Of a stretch of DNA of 64,000 nucleotides, positions 50,054-58,329 are shown one piece after another. The stretch's first letter is position 1. Each line of letters starts with the position of its first letter. Origin of the DNA: Maliibacterium massiliense (GTDB taxonomy: Bacteria > Bacillota > Clostridia > Christensenellales > Maliibacteriaceae); contig NZ_LR026983.1 of NCBI RefSeq assembly GCF_900604345.1, forward strand, positions 1,612,001 through 1,676,000, read 5' to 3'. The position numbers and the translations under genes were made by a program. The notes under the pieces were generated by a model, which had not been told where the DNA came from, made no database searches, and worked only from the letters and a program-made list of their open reading frames with translations.

Positions 50054-51064
50054 TTATTTGTCCTGCCCCAGGTATTCGTCCACGTTGTCCTTGTCGATCA
50101 GCGAGGTCTCCACCAGGATGTCCTTTTCAGGCAGGGTCTCGCCGGAGACGACCTTGTACATGTTCTCCATGGCGGTCTTGCCCAGGTTGACGGGGAACTG
50201 CGCGGCGGTGCAGAGCTGCTTGCCCTCCTTGACTAGTTCCTTGCCCTTCTCCGAGCCGTCGATGCCCGCGATGAGCACCTGGCCGGTCTTGCCCGCCGCC
50301 TCCACCGCGGCGATGGCGCCCTGCGCCGAGGGATCGTTGAGCATCCACAGGCCGTCTAAGTCGGGGTCCGCCTGCAAAAAGTCCTCCACAGCGGTCATGG
50401 CCAGATCGACCGTGCCGCGGTTGGTCTGCTTGTTGACAACCTTGATATCGGGGTATTTGGCCAGCACCTCGTCGCGGCCCTCCATGCGCAGGCGCACGCC
50501 CGCGTTGAGCGCGTTTTCATAGATGGCGATCTTGCCCTTGCCGCCCAGCGCCTTTGCCAGGCCCTCCATCGCCAGCGCGCCCGCCTGCTTGTTGTCCGAG
50601 ATGACGGTGGCGGTGGCCTCGCTCTGGTTCTCGCAGCCCGAGTCAATGATGATCAGCGGCATGCCCGCGTCCTTGGCGAGCGTCACGCCGTTGATGCTGC
50701 CCTGATAGTCGTTGCATACCAAAAACACGCCGTCGTACTTCTGGTTGATGCAGTCCTCGATGGTGTTGATCTCCTTTTGCAGGTCCAGCGCGCTGTCAAA
50801 CACTGCGAGCGTGTCGCCCTCTTTCAGATTGGCGCGCAGGCCTTCCTCAATGGAGACGTAAAAGGGATTGGCCATGGTGGTGGGCAGGTAGGCGAACTGC
50901 CGCGGCTTGTCCTGTGAGGCACTGGGTGACGCGGAGGCAGAGGCGCTGCCCGAGGGCGCTGTGCTGGCCTGTGGCGTCTTCTGCGCACAGCCCCCAAGCG
51001 CGCCGAGCGCCAGGGCAAGCACGAGCGCCACGATGGCGCATTTGACAGGGATTGACTTTCGCAT
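50054..51064 (-). CDS. Orphan sugar-binding lipoprotein (ABC transporter substrate-binding protein)
   Basis: A 336-residue RbsB-type sugar-binding lipoprotein. Lipobox ALGALGGC (Cys 26), then a Ser/Ala-rich tether similar in style to that of the lipoprotein at 22-23 kb, then FAYLPTTMANPFYVSIEEGL and the two-lobed PBP-I fold, with VFLVCNDYQG and GIDGSEKG. No ATPase or permease gene lies beside it. It may share the permease of another CUT2 system, such as the one at 20-22 kb, or act as a sensor. AGGAGGAA precedes the ATG. It is divergent from the second class II aldolase gene. Confidence 0.9.
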   Translation of the reverse strand: MRKSIPVKCAIVALVLALALGALGGCAQKTPQASTAPSGSASASASPSASQDKPRQFAYLPTTMANPFYVSIEEGLRANLKEGDTLAVFDSALDLQKEINTIEDCINQKYDGVFLVCNDYQGSINGVTLAKDAGMPLIIIDSGCENQSEATATVISDNKQAGALAMEGLAKALGGKGKIAIYENALNAGVRLRMEGRDEVLAKYPDIKVVNKQTNRGTVDLAMTAVEDFLQADPDLDGLWMLNDPSAQGAIAAVEAAGKTGQVLIAGIDGSEKGKELVKEGKQLCTAAQFPVNLGKTAMENMYKVVSGETLPEKDILVETSLIDKDNVDEYLGQDK

Positions 51065-51309
51065 AGATGGATTCCTCCTAAAAAGTGTTTTTGGGGATGC
51101 CTTTTGTGGTAACGTATATGGGATGGCTGCCGTGCATTTCATCACCTTGAATATAGCATGCGCGCGGGCGCTTTACAAGGGCCGGTACACCGCCGCGGAT
51201 CATGGGGAGCAAAGGCGCCTGCGCATGGCGCCGGATGTGCAGGTGTGCCGTGCGCCTGAGACACCATCTCTGGCGCACGGCATGAAAATTCCCATAGCGG
51301 GTAAATGCG

Positions 51310-51358
51310 TTGCAATGCGTGTGTGTGCGTGCTATATTGTGGTTGAAAACGTTTTTCA
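51310..51358 (+). promoter_or_regulatory. Promoter and palindrome upstream of aldolase copy 2
   Basis: TTGCAA (51310-51315), 17 bp, TATATT (51333-51338), followed five bases later by TGAAAACGTTTTTCA (51344-51358). This near-palindrome centred on CG resembles LacI/CcpA-type operators but is one base too long for a strict cre site. It sits at the expected transcript start. Confidence 0.55.
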
Positions 51359-51401
51359 GGTGAGCAGATTTTCATCAAAAAAAGGAACGGGGGAATTTTT
51401 T

Positions 51402-52250
51402 ATGCCACTGGTCAGTGTCAGCACGCTGCTTAAGCGTGCACAGGAAAAGAAATACGGCGTCGCATCCTTCAACATCTTCACGCTGGAGACGGCGGTCGCG
51501 GGCATTCAGGCGGCAAAGGCGCTTAACGCGGGGGTAATCCTGCAGGTGTACAGCCGGCTGTTTGAAGATAAGGTGATGGGCATGCCGCTGGCGGTTGCGG
51601 CGTGTTACATGGCGCAGCAGGAGGACGTGCCCGTTGCGGTGACGGTGGACCACGGCGCCAACCGCGAAGTGACGATGATGGCGGCGCGCGCGGGCTGCAG
51701 CGGCGTGATGATCGACGCCTCCACCGAGGTGCTGGAGGAGAACATCCGCAAAACGGCCGACGTGTGCAAGCTGATGCACGCTGTGGGCGTGTCGGTCGAG
51801 GGGGAGCTGGGCCACGTGGGCATGGCCAAGGACGGCATTGACGGCACCTACACCGATCCGGACGAGGCCGTGGAATACGCAGAGAAGACCGGCGTGGACG
51901 CGCTGGCCGTCATGGTGGGCACGGCGCACGGACGCTACAAACAGCTGCCCGTGCTGGATATCGCGCGCGTGGAGACCATCGCCCAGCGCACCGGCGTGCC
52001 GCTTGTGCTGCACGGCGGATCGGGCGTGCCTGATGAGCAGATTCAGGCGGCGGTCAAGGCCGGCGTGTGCAAGCTGAATATCGGCACCAACGTGTGCGCG
52101 ACCTACCAGAGCGTGGTCAAATCCCGCAGCCTGGACGATCCCATCTGGGAGCGCCCGCTGGATATCTTCGCCCGCGAGCCCATCGCCCGCACGGTGGAGT
52201 TCATGAAAGAGTGCATCGTGATGCTGGGCTCGGAAAACAGCGCCCGCTAA
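51402..52250 (+). CDS. Class II fructose-bisphosphate/tagatose-bisphosphate aldolase family protein (copy 2)
   Basis: A 282-residue zinc-dependent class II aldolase, related to the copy at 19.1 kb but clearly distinct. Key sites: VTVDHGAN (D and H), VEGELGHVG (E), MVGTAHGRYK (H), LHGGSGVP (H) and NIGTNV. It cleaves a ketose phosphate to dihydroxyacetone phosphate and an aldehyde. It starts at ATG 51402 after AAGGAACGGGGG. It lies between a divergent sugar-binding lipoprotein and a convergent RpiR regulator, making a second small sugar module. Confidence 0.9.
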   Translation: MPLVSVSTLLKRAQEKKYGVASFNIFTLETAVAGIQAAKALNAGVILQVYSRLFEDKVMGMPLAVAACYMAQQEDVPVAVTVDHGANREVTMMAARAGCSGVMIDASTEVLEENIRKTADVCKLMHAVGVSVEGELGHVGMAKDGIDGTYTDPDEAVEYAEKTGVDALAVMVGTAHGRYKQLPVLDIARVETIAQRTGVPLVLHGGSGVPDEQIQAAVKAGVCKLNIGTNVCATYQSVVKSRSLDDPIWERPLDIFAREPIARTVEFMKECIVMLGSENSAR

Positions 52251-52268
52251 AGTACACATTTAAAAGAA

Positions 52269-52303
52269 AAAGAGGCGGCAGTGCCATGCGCTGCCGCCTC
52301 TTT
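52269..52303. terminator. Terminator between aldolase 2 and the convergent rpiR gene
   Basis: AAAGAGGCGGCAG and CTGCCGCCTCTTT pair exactly around a 9-base loop. Confidence 0.85.
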
Positions 52304-52320
52304 ATGATGTAGGATGGCGC

Positions 52321-53178
52321 TTAATACTTTTTCTTCTCCAGCGCCCGCTCAAACGCCTGCTGGTGGGGCTGGGTAAAGCCGCTGCGCCGCAGCGCCAGCA
52401 TAGTGTAGAGCGCGTCAATCATCGTATACTGCGCGATGCGCGAGGAGATGTCCACAATGCGGTACTGGGAGGACTGCTTGCACGCGGTGTCCAGCCGCAC
52501 ATCCGCAAGCTCCGCGAGCATGTTCTGCCCGATATTGCACATGCAGACGATCGGACAGCCGTTCTGCCTGGCCAGGCGCACCGCGTCGATGATATCATGC
52601 GAGCGGCCCGAAAGGCTGATTGCGAAGATGACGTCCTCCCTGGTAAAGTACGACGCGGCGGTGGACTGGAGGTGCGCATCGGTGTAGGTGGTGGCGGCGA
52701 TGCCCAGACGGGTCAGCTTGATGTGCATATCGTGCGCCACGGACATGGACGCGCCCAGCCCCAGGATGCCCACGCGCCGCGCCCTGTCGATGAGATCGAC
52801 GGCGCGTGCCACCTGCTGCCGGTCGACGATATGCATGGTGTACTGCAGCGAGTGCATCGCGCTGCAAAAAACCTTATCAAACACGATCTCGGGCGCGTCG
52901 TCGGCGCGCACATCCTGGTGGATATCGTCCAGCGGGGAGGCGATGTCCTGTGCGAGCAGCACCTTGAGCTCCTGATAGCCGCGCATGCCCATACGCTTGC
53001 ACAGGCGCACCACGGTTGCGTCGCTGACGCCGCTGCGCTCGGCCAGCTCGCTGATAGACAGGCGGATGACTTCGCTTGCGTGCGCAAGGATATAGTCTGC
53101 CGCCTTGCGTTCCGTTTTGCTCATGCTGTCGTAGAGCGACTGCATCTTGAGTATGAGGGCGGATTCGCCTTGTTGCAT
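52321..53178 (-). CDS. MurR/RpiR-family regulator (copy 2)
   Basis: A 285-residue RpiR regulator. Helix-turn-helix: ISELAERSGVSDATVVRLCKRMGMRGYQELK. The SIS domain (about 125-255) holds GILGLGASMSVAHDMHIKLTRLG and FAISLSGRSHDIIDAVRLARQNG as the phosphosugar-binding loops. ATG 53178 with AAGGGG upstream is chosen; the frame remains open to 53340 without a better start. It is convergent with aldolase 2 and divergent from purB. The likely target is the aldolase/lipoprotein module; the ligand is probably a sugar phosphate from that pathway. Confidence 0.9.
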   Translation of the reverse strand: MQQGESALILKMQSLYDSMSKTERKAADYILAHASEVIRLSISELAERSGVSDATVVRLCKRMGMRGYQELKVLLAQDIASPLDDIHQDVRADDAPEIVFDKVFCSAMHSLQYTMHIVDRQQVARAVDLIDRARRVGILGLGASMSVAHDMHIKLTRLGIAATTYTDAHLQSTAASYFTREDVIFAISLSGRSHDIIDAVRLARQNGCPIVCMCNIGQNMLAELADVRLDTACKQSSQYRIVDISSRIAQYTMIDALYTMLALRRSGFTQPHQQAFERALEKKKY

Positions 53179-53356
53179 GTACAAAACCCCTTTTTCCGTT
53201 CCCTCTGCAGGATAAACTACCCCCATTATAAAACAAGGCACCCTTTTATGAAACATTTTCATCCCAAAATGTGGCGGTTTGCCGTTGAAAAACGGATGGA
53301 AATTACAATTTTGCATGGAAATGTTCGTAAATATATACATGCGCGGCCGGTTTTGC

Positions 53357-53393
53357 TATAATATGTACGCCCAAAGACGTATGTCAGGCGTAC
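53357..53393 (+). promoter_or_regulatory. purB promoter -10 box and leader inverted repeat
   Basis: TATAAT (53357-53362) with a poor -35 region. Immediately downstream GTACGCC (53365-53371) and GGCGTAC (53387-53393) form an exact 7-bp inverted repeat at the transcript start, a possible operator. I see no purine riboswitch core. Confidence 0.5.
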
Positions 53394-53450
53394 AATATGT
53401 GCGCCAATGCGCAGGCGCGCCGCTTACGCGCGCAAGGAAGGAAGAGCACC

Positions 53451-54878
53451 GTGAAAGAAACGTACGAGAGCCCGTTTGCCAGCCGCTACGCAAGCGCGCA
53501 GATGCAGCGGTTGTTTTCACCCGACCATAAATTCCAGACGTGGCGCCGGCTGTGGGTGGCGCTGGCGCAGAGCGAGATGGAGCTGGGCCTGCCCATCACG
53601 CAACATCAGGTGGACCAGATGCGCGCGCATATGATGGATATCAACTATGACGTGGCCGCCCAGCGGGAGGCCGAGGTGCGGCACGACGTGATGGCGCACG
53701 TGTACGCCTACGGCGTGCAGTGCCCCGAAGCGGCGGGCATCATGCACCTGGGCGCCACCAGCTGCTACGTGACCGACAATACGGACGTGCTGATACTGCG
53801 CGACGCGCTCGCGCTGGTGGAGGAGAAGCTCTCGGAGGTCATCCGCCGGCTTGCGCGTTTTGCGCTCGCGCACAAGGACATGCCCATGCTGGGGCTGACC
53901 CACTTGCAGCCGGCGCAGCTGGTGACGGTTGGCAAGCGCGCCTCGCTGTGGGTGCAGGACTTTTTGATGGATCTGGAGGATGTGCGCTACGTGCAGGGCA
54001 CCCTCAAGCTGCTGGGCAACAAGGGCACCACCGGAACCCAGGCGAGCTTTATGGCGCTGTTCGACGGCGACGAGCAGAAGGTTGTGGCGCTGGAGCGCAA
54101 AATTGCGGAAAAAATGGGCATGGATGCGGTGTACCCCGTATCGGGACAGACCTATCCGCGCAAGCTGGATAGCCGGGTGGTCTCCGCGCTCAGCGGCGTG
54201 GCCCAGAGCGCATACAAATTTGCGCAGGACCTGCGCATGCTGCAGCATATGCGCGAGGTGGAGGAGCCCTTTGAAAGCAACCAGATCGGGTCCTCCGCCA
54301 TGGCCTACAAGCGCAACCCCATGCGCAGCGAGCGCGTCTGCGCGCTGGCGCGCCACGTGATGGTGCTGCAGCAGGATACGGCCATGACCGCCAGCACCCA
54401 GTGGTTTGAGCGCACGCTGGATGATTCGGCCAACCGTCGCATCAGCCTGGCGGAGGCGTTCCTGTCCATCGACGCGGTGCTGGAGCTGTGCGCCAATGTC
54501 GCATCGGGCATGGTAGTCTATCCCCGTATGATCGCGCGCCACGTCATGGAAAACCTGCCCTTTATGGCCACGGAGAACATCCTGATGGAGGCGGTCAAGC
54601 GCGGCGGCGACCGGCAGGTGCTGCACGAGCGCATCCGCGTGCATTCCCAGGCGGCGGCAAGCCGCGTCAAGGCGGATGGCGGGGAAAACGACCTGCTTGC
54701 GCGCATCGCGGCGGACCCGGCGTTTGGGCTGAGCCAGGCCGACCTGGCCGCGCTGCTGGACCCGCAGCAGTACACGGGCCGCGCCGCGCGCCAGGTGGAG
54801 GCGTTTGTGCAAAACGACGTGGCGCCGCGCGTGGGCGATCTGGAGACGCAGCGAGAGATGGGCGATATCCGCATCTAA
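53451..54878 (+). CDS. purB: Adenylosuccinate lyase
   Basis: A 475-residue PurB. Fumarase/aspartase superfamily blocks: HLGATSCYVTDNTD, THLQPAQLVTVGKRASLW (catalytic His), LKLLGNKGTTGTQASF, and the signature GSSAMAYKRNPMRSE with the catalytic serine. It cleaves adenylosuccinate to AMP and also SAICAR to AICAR in purine synthesis. The GTG start at 53451 is eight bases after GGAAGGAAG; upstream ATGs lack a ribosome binding site. It stands alone, away from other pur genes. Confidence 0.95.
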   Translation: MKETYESPFASRYASAQMQRLFSPDHKFQTWRRLWVALAQSEMELGLPITQHQVDQMRAHMMDINYDVAAQREAEVRHDVMAHVYAYGVQCPEAAGIMHLGATSCYVTDNTDVLILRDALALVEEKLSEVIRRLARFALAHKDMPMLGLTHLQPAQLVTVGKRASLWVQDFLMDLEDVRYVQGTLKLLGNKGTTGTQASFMALFDGDEQKVVALERKIAEKMGMDAVYPVSGQTYPRKLDSRVVSALSGVAQSAYKFAQDLRMLQHMREVEEPFESNQIGSSAMAYKRNPMRSERVCALARHVMVLQQDTAMTASTQWFERTLDDSANRRISLAEAFLSIDAVLELCANVASGMVVYPRMIARHVMENLPFMATENILMEAVKRGGDRQVLHERIRVHSQAAASRVKADGGENDLLARIAADPAFGLSQADLAALLDPQQYTGRAARQVEAFVQNDVAPRVGDLETQREMGDIRI

Positions 54879-54921
54879 ATGGAAAACCGTTTTGACACAA
54901 GCATGGAGCACACCGCACTGC

Positions 54922-54949
54922 AAAAGAGCGGGACCCCGCGCCCGCTTTT
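54922..54949 (+). terminator. Terminator of purB
   Basis: AGCGGG pairs with CCCGCT around a GC-rich 8-base loop, with an A-tract before and TTTTG after. Confidence 0.6.
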
Positions 54950-55082
54950 GTTCCGCACGCTTTGTTGTACCACGGGGGCTCTCCAGCATCCATGGACGAA
55001 GTAGGATTGGCGGGCAGGCACGGGGAAATGCTATTACGACTGAAACGCTTTATCGGCTATACAGGCAGGGATATGCTTAACA

Positions 55083-55739
55083 CTACACGGAGCTTTGCTG
55101 AATACATGCCGCATCCAGCGCCGCTTGCAACTTCTCAAAAAACAGCGATGCATGGTATCCGTCTGCAATCGCATGCGATACCTGCAGCGTAAATGGGCAT
55201 ATCAACCGTCCGCCGCTTTCTTTATACTTTCCCAGCGTAATCATCTTTACAATTTGATGCTCCTGTATGCTTGCATTTGAAGAAAAGTGTTCAAAATGCA
55301 GCCAGGGAATACACGAAACGTTAAATACATTTTGCGGTAGATTTCCTTGCGGAACAATGGCATGGGCGTTTGCATATTTTGCTATTGCTTCTTTATATCG
55401 GATATCAAATTCGGCGTAGTTGTCAGCCATATCTGCATAGAGTGTAGAAAAAAGTTTTGTGCTGTTGTTGAAAGAAGAAAATGTGGGGACGACACTTTTC
55501 CATTCCACCAGTTTTCCATTAACGATATCATATCTGAAGTTTTTAATTGTATTTACCACTTCATACAGCTTGAACAATATATATGATTGAAAATGAATAG
55601 ACTCGTTTTTGCACTTGCCAACGGCGGCCGTAACATCTATTTTTACCGTAAGCTCAATCGTAGTACCCGTACGCATAAAGTATTGAAAATATTCGATTCT
55701 ATCAAAATCTTTTACATCCATGGTCGTATATGCTTCCAT
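55083..55739 (-). CDS. Chloramphenicol acetyltransferase-like protein, AT-rich
   Basis: A 218-residue protein of the chloramphenicol O-acetyltransferase (CatA) family. The C-terminal active-site motif reads QVSHAIADGYH (186-196), with catalytic His 189 and structural Asp 193 retained but the first of the usual two histidines replaced by Ser. FRYDIVNGKLVEWKSVVPTFSSFN and SCIPWLHFEHFS also match. Length agrees with the family. GGAGGG precedes ATG 55739. Its codon use is much more AT-rich than the flanking purB and asnB genes, a sign of recent acquisition. Resistance to chloramphenicol cannot be assumed from sequence. Confidence 0.85.
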   Translation of the reverse strand: MEAYTTMDVKDFDRIEYFQYFMRTGTTIELTVKIDVTAAVGKCKNESIHFQSYILFKLYEVVNTIKNFRYDIVNGKLVEWKSVVPTFSSFNNSTKLFSTLYADMADNYAEFDIRYKEAIAKYANAHAIVPQGNLPQNVFNVSCIPWLHFEHFSSNASIQEHQIVKMITLGKYKESGGRLICPFTLQVSHAIADGYHASLFFEKLQAALDAACIQQSSV

Positions 55740-56141
55740 TTTACACCCTCCGTACATGCTGTTTTATGCGTGTTTTTGTTTCTAATGATACCATATTGTT
55801 CAAATACGCTGCAAAGTATAAGTAAAGAAGCACTATGTCGTCTATCCGTAATAGGGAACGGGTCACATATCATAGGGGAACACTGTCGCATCAGGGCCCT
55901 TTCAACCTTGACGGATTTCTGAAGAATAAACCCAACATGATGAGAGAAGTGTTTTTATGGAGGACCACACATCTATTGTGAAGCCTAACACCGTACGCTA
56001 AAGCGTTTACCTGCCGCGCGCCCGCGGCGAGAATGAAGACGAAAAGGAGAGTAGGCGGAGAAAGGGGCAACTGCGCCGCCACGCATTTGGCCTAGGTAAC
56101 TCTCTTAAATTGCGGTGCGATAGCATGGGTTGTTTTCGATC
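55740..56141. other. AT-rich spacer upstream of the CAT-like gene, no gene recognised
   Basis: About 400 bp of mixed composition. It should contain the promoter of the CAT-like gene on the minus strand; no box is convincing. A 14-codon frame (ATG 55957, preceded by nothing useful) and a few others are open but not supported. It may be debris from the event that brought in the CAT-like gene. Confidence 0.5.
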
Positions 56142-56177
56142 AAAAAAGCGCCTGTCCCGCGGGACAGGCGCTTTTTT
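56142..56177. terminator. Strong bidirectional terminator after asnB
   Basis: AAAAAAGCGCCTGTCCC and its exact complement pair around GC. It is a 17-bp perfect stem with flanking A and T tracts. Confidence 0.95.
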
Positions 56178-56183
56178 GCTTTT

Positions 56184-58013
56184 TTACGCGGCAAAGTACT
56201 GGTCGTACCACACCAGGAAGCTGTACACCGTCCAGATCTTGCGGGAGTTGTCCACATGCCCGCTGCGGTGGTCGTCCAGCAGGCGCAGCAGCTCGTCGGT
56301 GTTGAAGTACTGCTCGGCGGCCGTGCCCGTAAAGGCGGCGCGCACGATGTCATAGTACTTCTGCTCCCGCAGCCACACGCGGATAGGCACGGGAAAGCCC
56401 AGCTTTTTCTTCTGCGCGGAGGCCTCGGGGATGCAGTGCTGCGCGCTTGCGCGCAGCGCCACCTTGGTGTTCTGCCTGTTTACGCGGTACTTGGTGGGGA
56501 TTTGCGCGGCCACGCGCGCCACCTCGCGGTCCAGATAGGGCACGCGCAGCTCCAGCGAGTGCGCCATGCTCATGCGGTCCGCCTTGAGCAGGATATCCCC
56601 CCACAGCCAGAAGTTCATGTCGATGTACTGCATGCGGGTCACTTCGTCATAGTCCTGTACTTTATCGTAGAAGGGGCGGGTCAGCTGCTGGGGGGAGGGC
56701 GCGCCCACCGGATGCTTGAGCAGGCGGTTGCGCTCTTTAACGTCGAACATGTGCGCGTTGCCGATAAAGCGCTCCTCCAGCGGCATGCTGCCGCGGATCA
56801 GGTAGTTTTTGCCCTTGATGCGGAAGGGAATGTGCCGCGCGCACGCGCCCAGAAATTTGCGCAGGAACATGGGCAGGCGGGTGATAGGCGCAAGGTCGGC
56901 CGGCTCGTGGTAGATGTTGTAGCCGCCGAACAGCTCGTCGGCGCCCTCGCCGGAGAGCACCACCTTCACCTGCTGGGAGGCGATCTGGCTGACAAAGTAG
57001 AGCGCCACGGCCGAGGGATCGGCATGGGGCTCGTCCATGTGATACTGGATGGTGGGCAGGACGGCCCAGTATTCCTCAGGCGTGATCACCTTGCTGTAGT
57101 TGTTCACACCGATGTATTTGGAAAGGTCCTTGGCGTAGCTGATCTCGTTGTACTGCTCGTTGGAAAAGCCCACGGTAAAGGTCTTGTCGCACTTGCTGGC
57201 CGAGGCGATGTAGCTGGAGTCGATGCCGCTGGAGAGAAAGCAGCCCACCTCGGTGTCGCTGATCTTGTGGGCGGCGATGGAGTCAGCCATCACATCGTCG
57301 ATGCTTTTGACCGCCTCTTCAAAGGTCATGTCCTGCTGCGGGTCAAAGGTGGGCTCCCAGTAGCGCCGCACGGTGGCCACGCCCTTTTGCCAGGTCATCA
57401 TATGGGCGGGCGGCAGGCGATAGACGCCTTCAAAGAACGTCTCGGGCAGCACGGAGTATTGGAAGGAGAGATAGCTCTCCAGCGCGGCGGGGTTGAGTCT
57501 GCGCTCTGCCATGGGATGCTGCAGCATGGCCTTGATCTCGGAGCCGAACACAAAGTCCGTGCCAAAGCACGCGTAGTACAGGGGCTTGATGCCGAAGTAA
57601 TCCCGCGCAAAAAACGCCTTTTCCTCCGCGCGGTTCCAGATGCAGAAGGCGAACATGCCCCGCAGGCGGCTGACCATATCCTCCCCCCACTGCTCGTAGC
57701 CGTGCAGAAGCACTTCCGAATCGGTCTTGGTGGCAAAGACGTGGCCCGCCTCCTCAAGTTCAGCGCGCAGCTGCCTGTAGTTGTAGATCTCGCCGTTGTA
57801 CACCAGTACAAGGGACTTGTCCTCGTTGTAAAGCGGCTGATCGCCGTCTGCGGAAAGGTCGATGATGCTCAGACGCCGAAAGCCCAGCGCCGCGGCGTCA
57901 TCCACATGCACACCGGAGGAATCCGGCCCGCGATGGGTGATCTCACCCATCATTTTCGCCACAATATCATGATCTCCGCCGTTCGGGGAGAAATAACCCG
58001 TAAAACCGCACAT
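56184..58013 (-). CDS. asnB: Glutamine-hydrolysing asparagine synthetase
   Basis: A 609-residue AsnB. The N-terminal glutaminase domain starts MCGFTGY; Cys 2 becomes the N-terminal nucleophile after Met removal. RLSIIDL, NGEIYN and the D/E of TKTDSEVLLHGYEQW complete it. The synthetase domain has the ATP pyrophosphatase loop FLSSGIDSS (consensus SGGxDS, here Ser-Gly), VVLSGEGADELFGGY and RVPYLDREV. It converts aspartate, glutamine and ATP to asparagine. AGGAGG precedes ATG 58013. The frame extending to 58052 adds a non-conserved tail. It has a strong terminator. Confidence 0.95.
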   Translation of the reverse strand: MCGFTGYFSPNGGDHDIVAKMMGEITHRGPDSSGVHVDDAAALGFRRLSIIDLSADGDQPLYNEDKSLVLVYNGEIYNYRQLRAELEEAGHVFATKTDSEVLLHGYEQWGEDMVSRLRGMFAFCIWNRAEEKAFFARDYFGIKPLYYACFGTDFVFGSEIKAMLQHPMAERRLNPAALESYLSFQYSVLPETFFEGVYRLPPAHMMTWQKGVATVRRYWEPTFDPQQDMTFEEAVKSIDDVMADSIAAHKISDTEVGCFLSSGIDSSYIASASKCDKTFTVGFSNEQYNEISYAKDLSKYIGVNNYSKVITPEEYWAVLPTIQYHMDEPHADPSAVALYFVSQIASQQVKVVLSGEGADELFGGYNIYHEPADLAPITRLPMFLRKFLGACARHIPFRIKGKNYLIRGSMPLEERFIGNAHMFDVKERNRLLKHPVGAPSPQQLTRPFYDKVQDYDEVTRMQYIDMNFWLWGDILLKADRMSMAHSLELRVPYLDREVARVAAQIPTKYRVNRQNTKVALRASAQHCIPEASAQKKKLGFPVPIRVWLREQKYYDIVRAAFTGTAAEQYFNTDELLRLLDDHRSGHVDNSRKIWTVYSFLVWYDQYFAA

Positions 58014-58078
58014 AATGCCTCCTGTTTTTGCGTAATGCGCGTTCTTCCACATGCCATTGGCGTTAAAAGAACGCTATT

Positions 58079-58108
58079 AGTATAACCCTGGGCGCACGAT
58101 CCACGCAA
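58079..58108 (-). promoter_or_regulatory. asnB promoter
   Basis: Minus strand: TTGCGT (complement of 58103-58108), 18 bp, TATACT (complement of 58079-58084), 66 bp before the asnB start. Confidence 0.6.
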
Positions 58109-58111
58109 GTG

Positions 58112-58149
58112 GCGGCAAACGAATGTCATATAATAGTCATATTTGCCGC
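58112..58149. repeat. Perfect inverted repeat in the asnB / transporter divergent region
   Basis: GCGGCAAA (58112-58119) and TTTGCCGC (58142-58149) flank an AT-rich core containing TGTCATATAATAGTCATA. It lies between the two divergent promoters. Confidence 0.65.
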
Positions 58150-58178
58150 AATACCGCGGCGAGCCTGCTGGAGAAGCG

Positions 58179-58206
58179 TTGCTTTTGCTGTGCCTTTCCG
58201 TATAAT
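58179..58206 (+). promoter_or_regulatory. Promoter of the NSS transporter gene
   Basis: TTGCTT (58179-58184), 16 bp, TATAAT (58201-58206), 124 bp before the start codon. Confidence 0.65.
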
Positions 58207-58329
58207 AAGGAGGGGCATGCCGTAAAAACGTGCCCAATCGCGCGCAAGCTGGACATGCTATGAGATGACACGTCCTTTTTTGCGCGCAGCCCGAAAAAGG
58301 GACGAGAAAAGGGAGAGGAAGACAAAACC

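Noticed and set aside
51344..51358. Canonical CcpA cre site
   Set aside because: One base too long between the conserved halves; kept only as a palindrome of unknown use.
53365..53450. Purine riboswitch before purB
   Set aside because: None of the conserved loop sequences of the purine aptamer are present; only a short inverted repeat is seen.
55891..56082. Small genes or transposase remnant in the spacer before asnB
   Set aside because: Short frames on both strands have no ribosome binding site or recognisable motif; a remnant is possible but not demonstrable.
56130..58085. Very long open frame antisense to asnB (651 codons) and similar long antisense frames over UPF0210 and FeoB
   Set aside because: In GC-rich DNA the antisense of a real gene is often open. 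These translations have no family features or ribosome binding sites, and the opposite strand encodes well-known enzymes.
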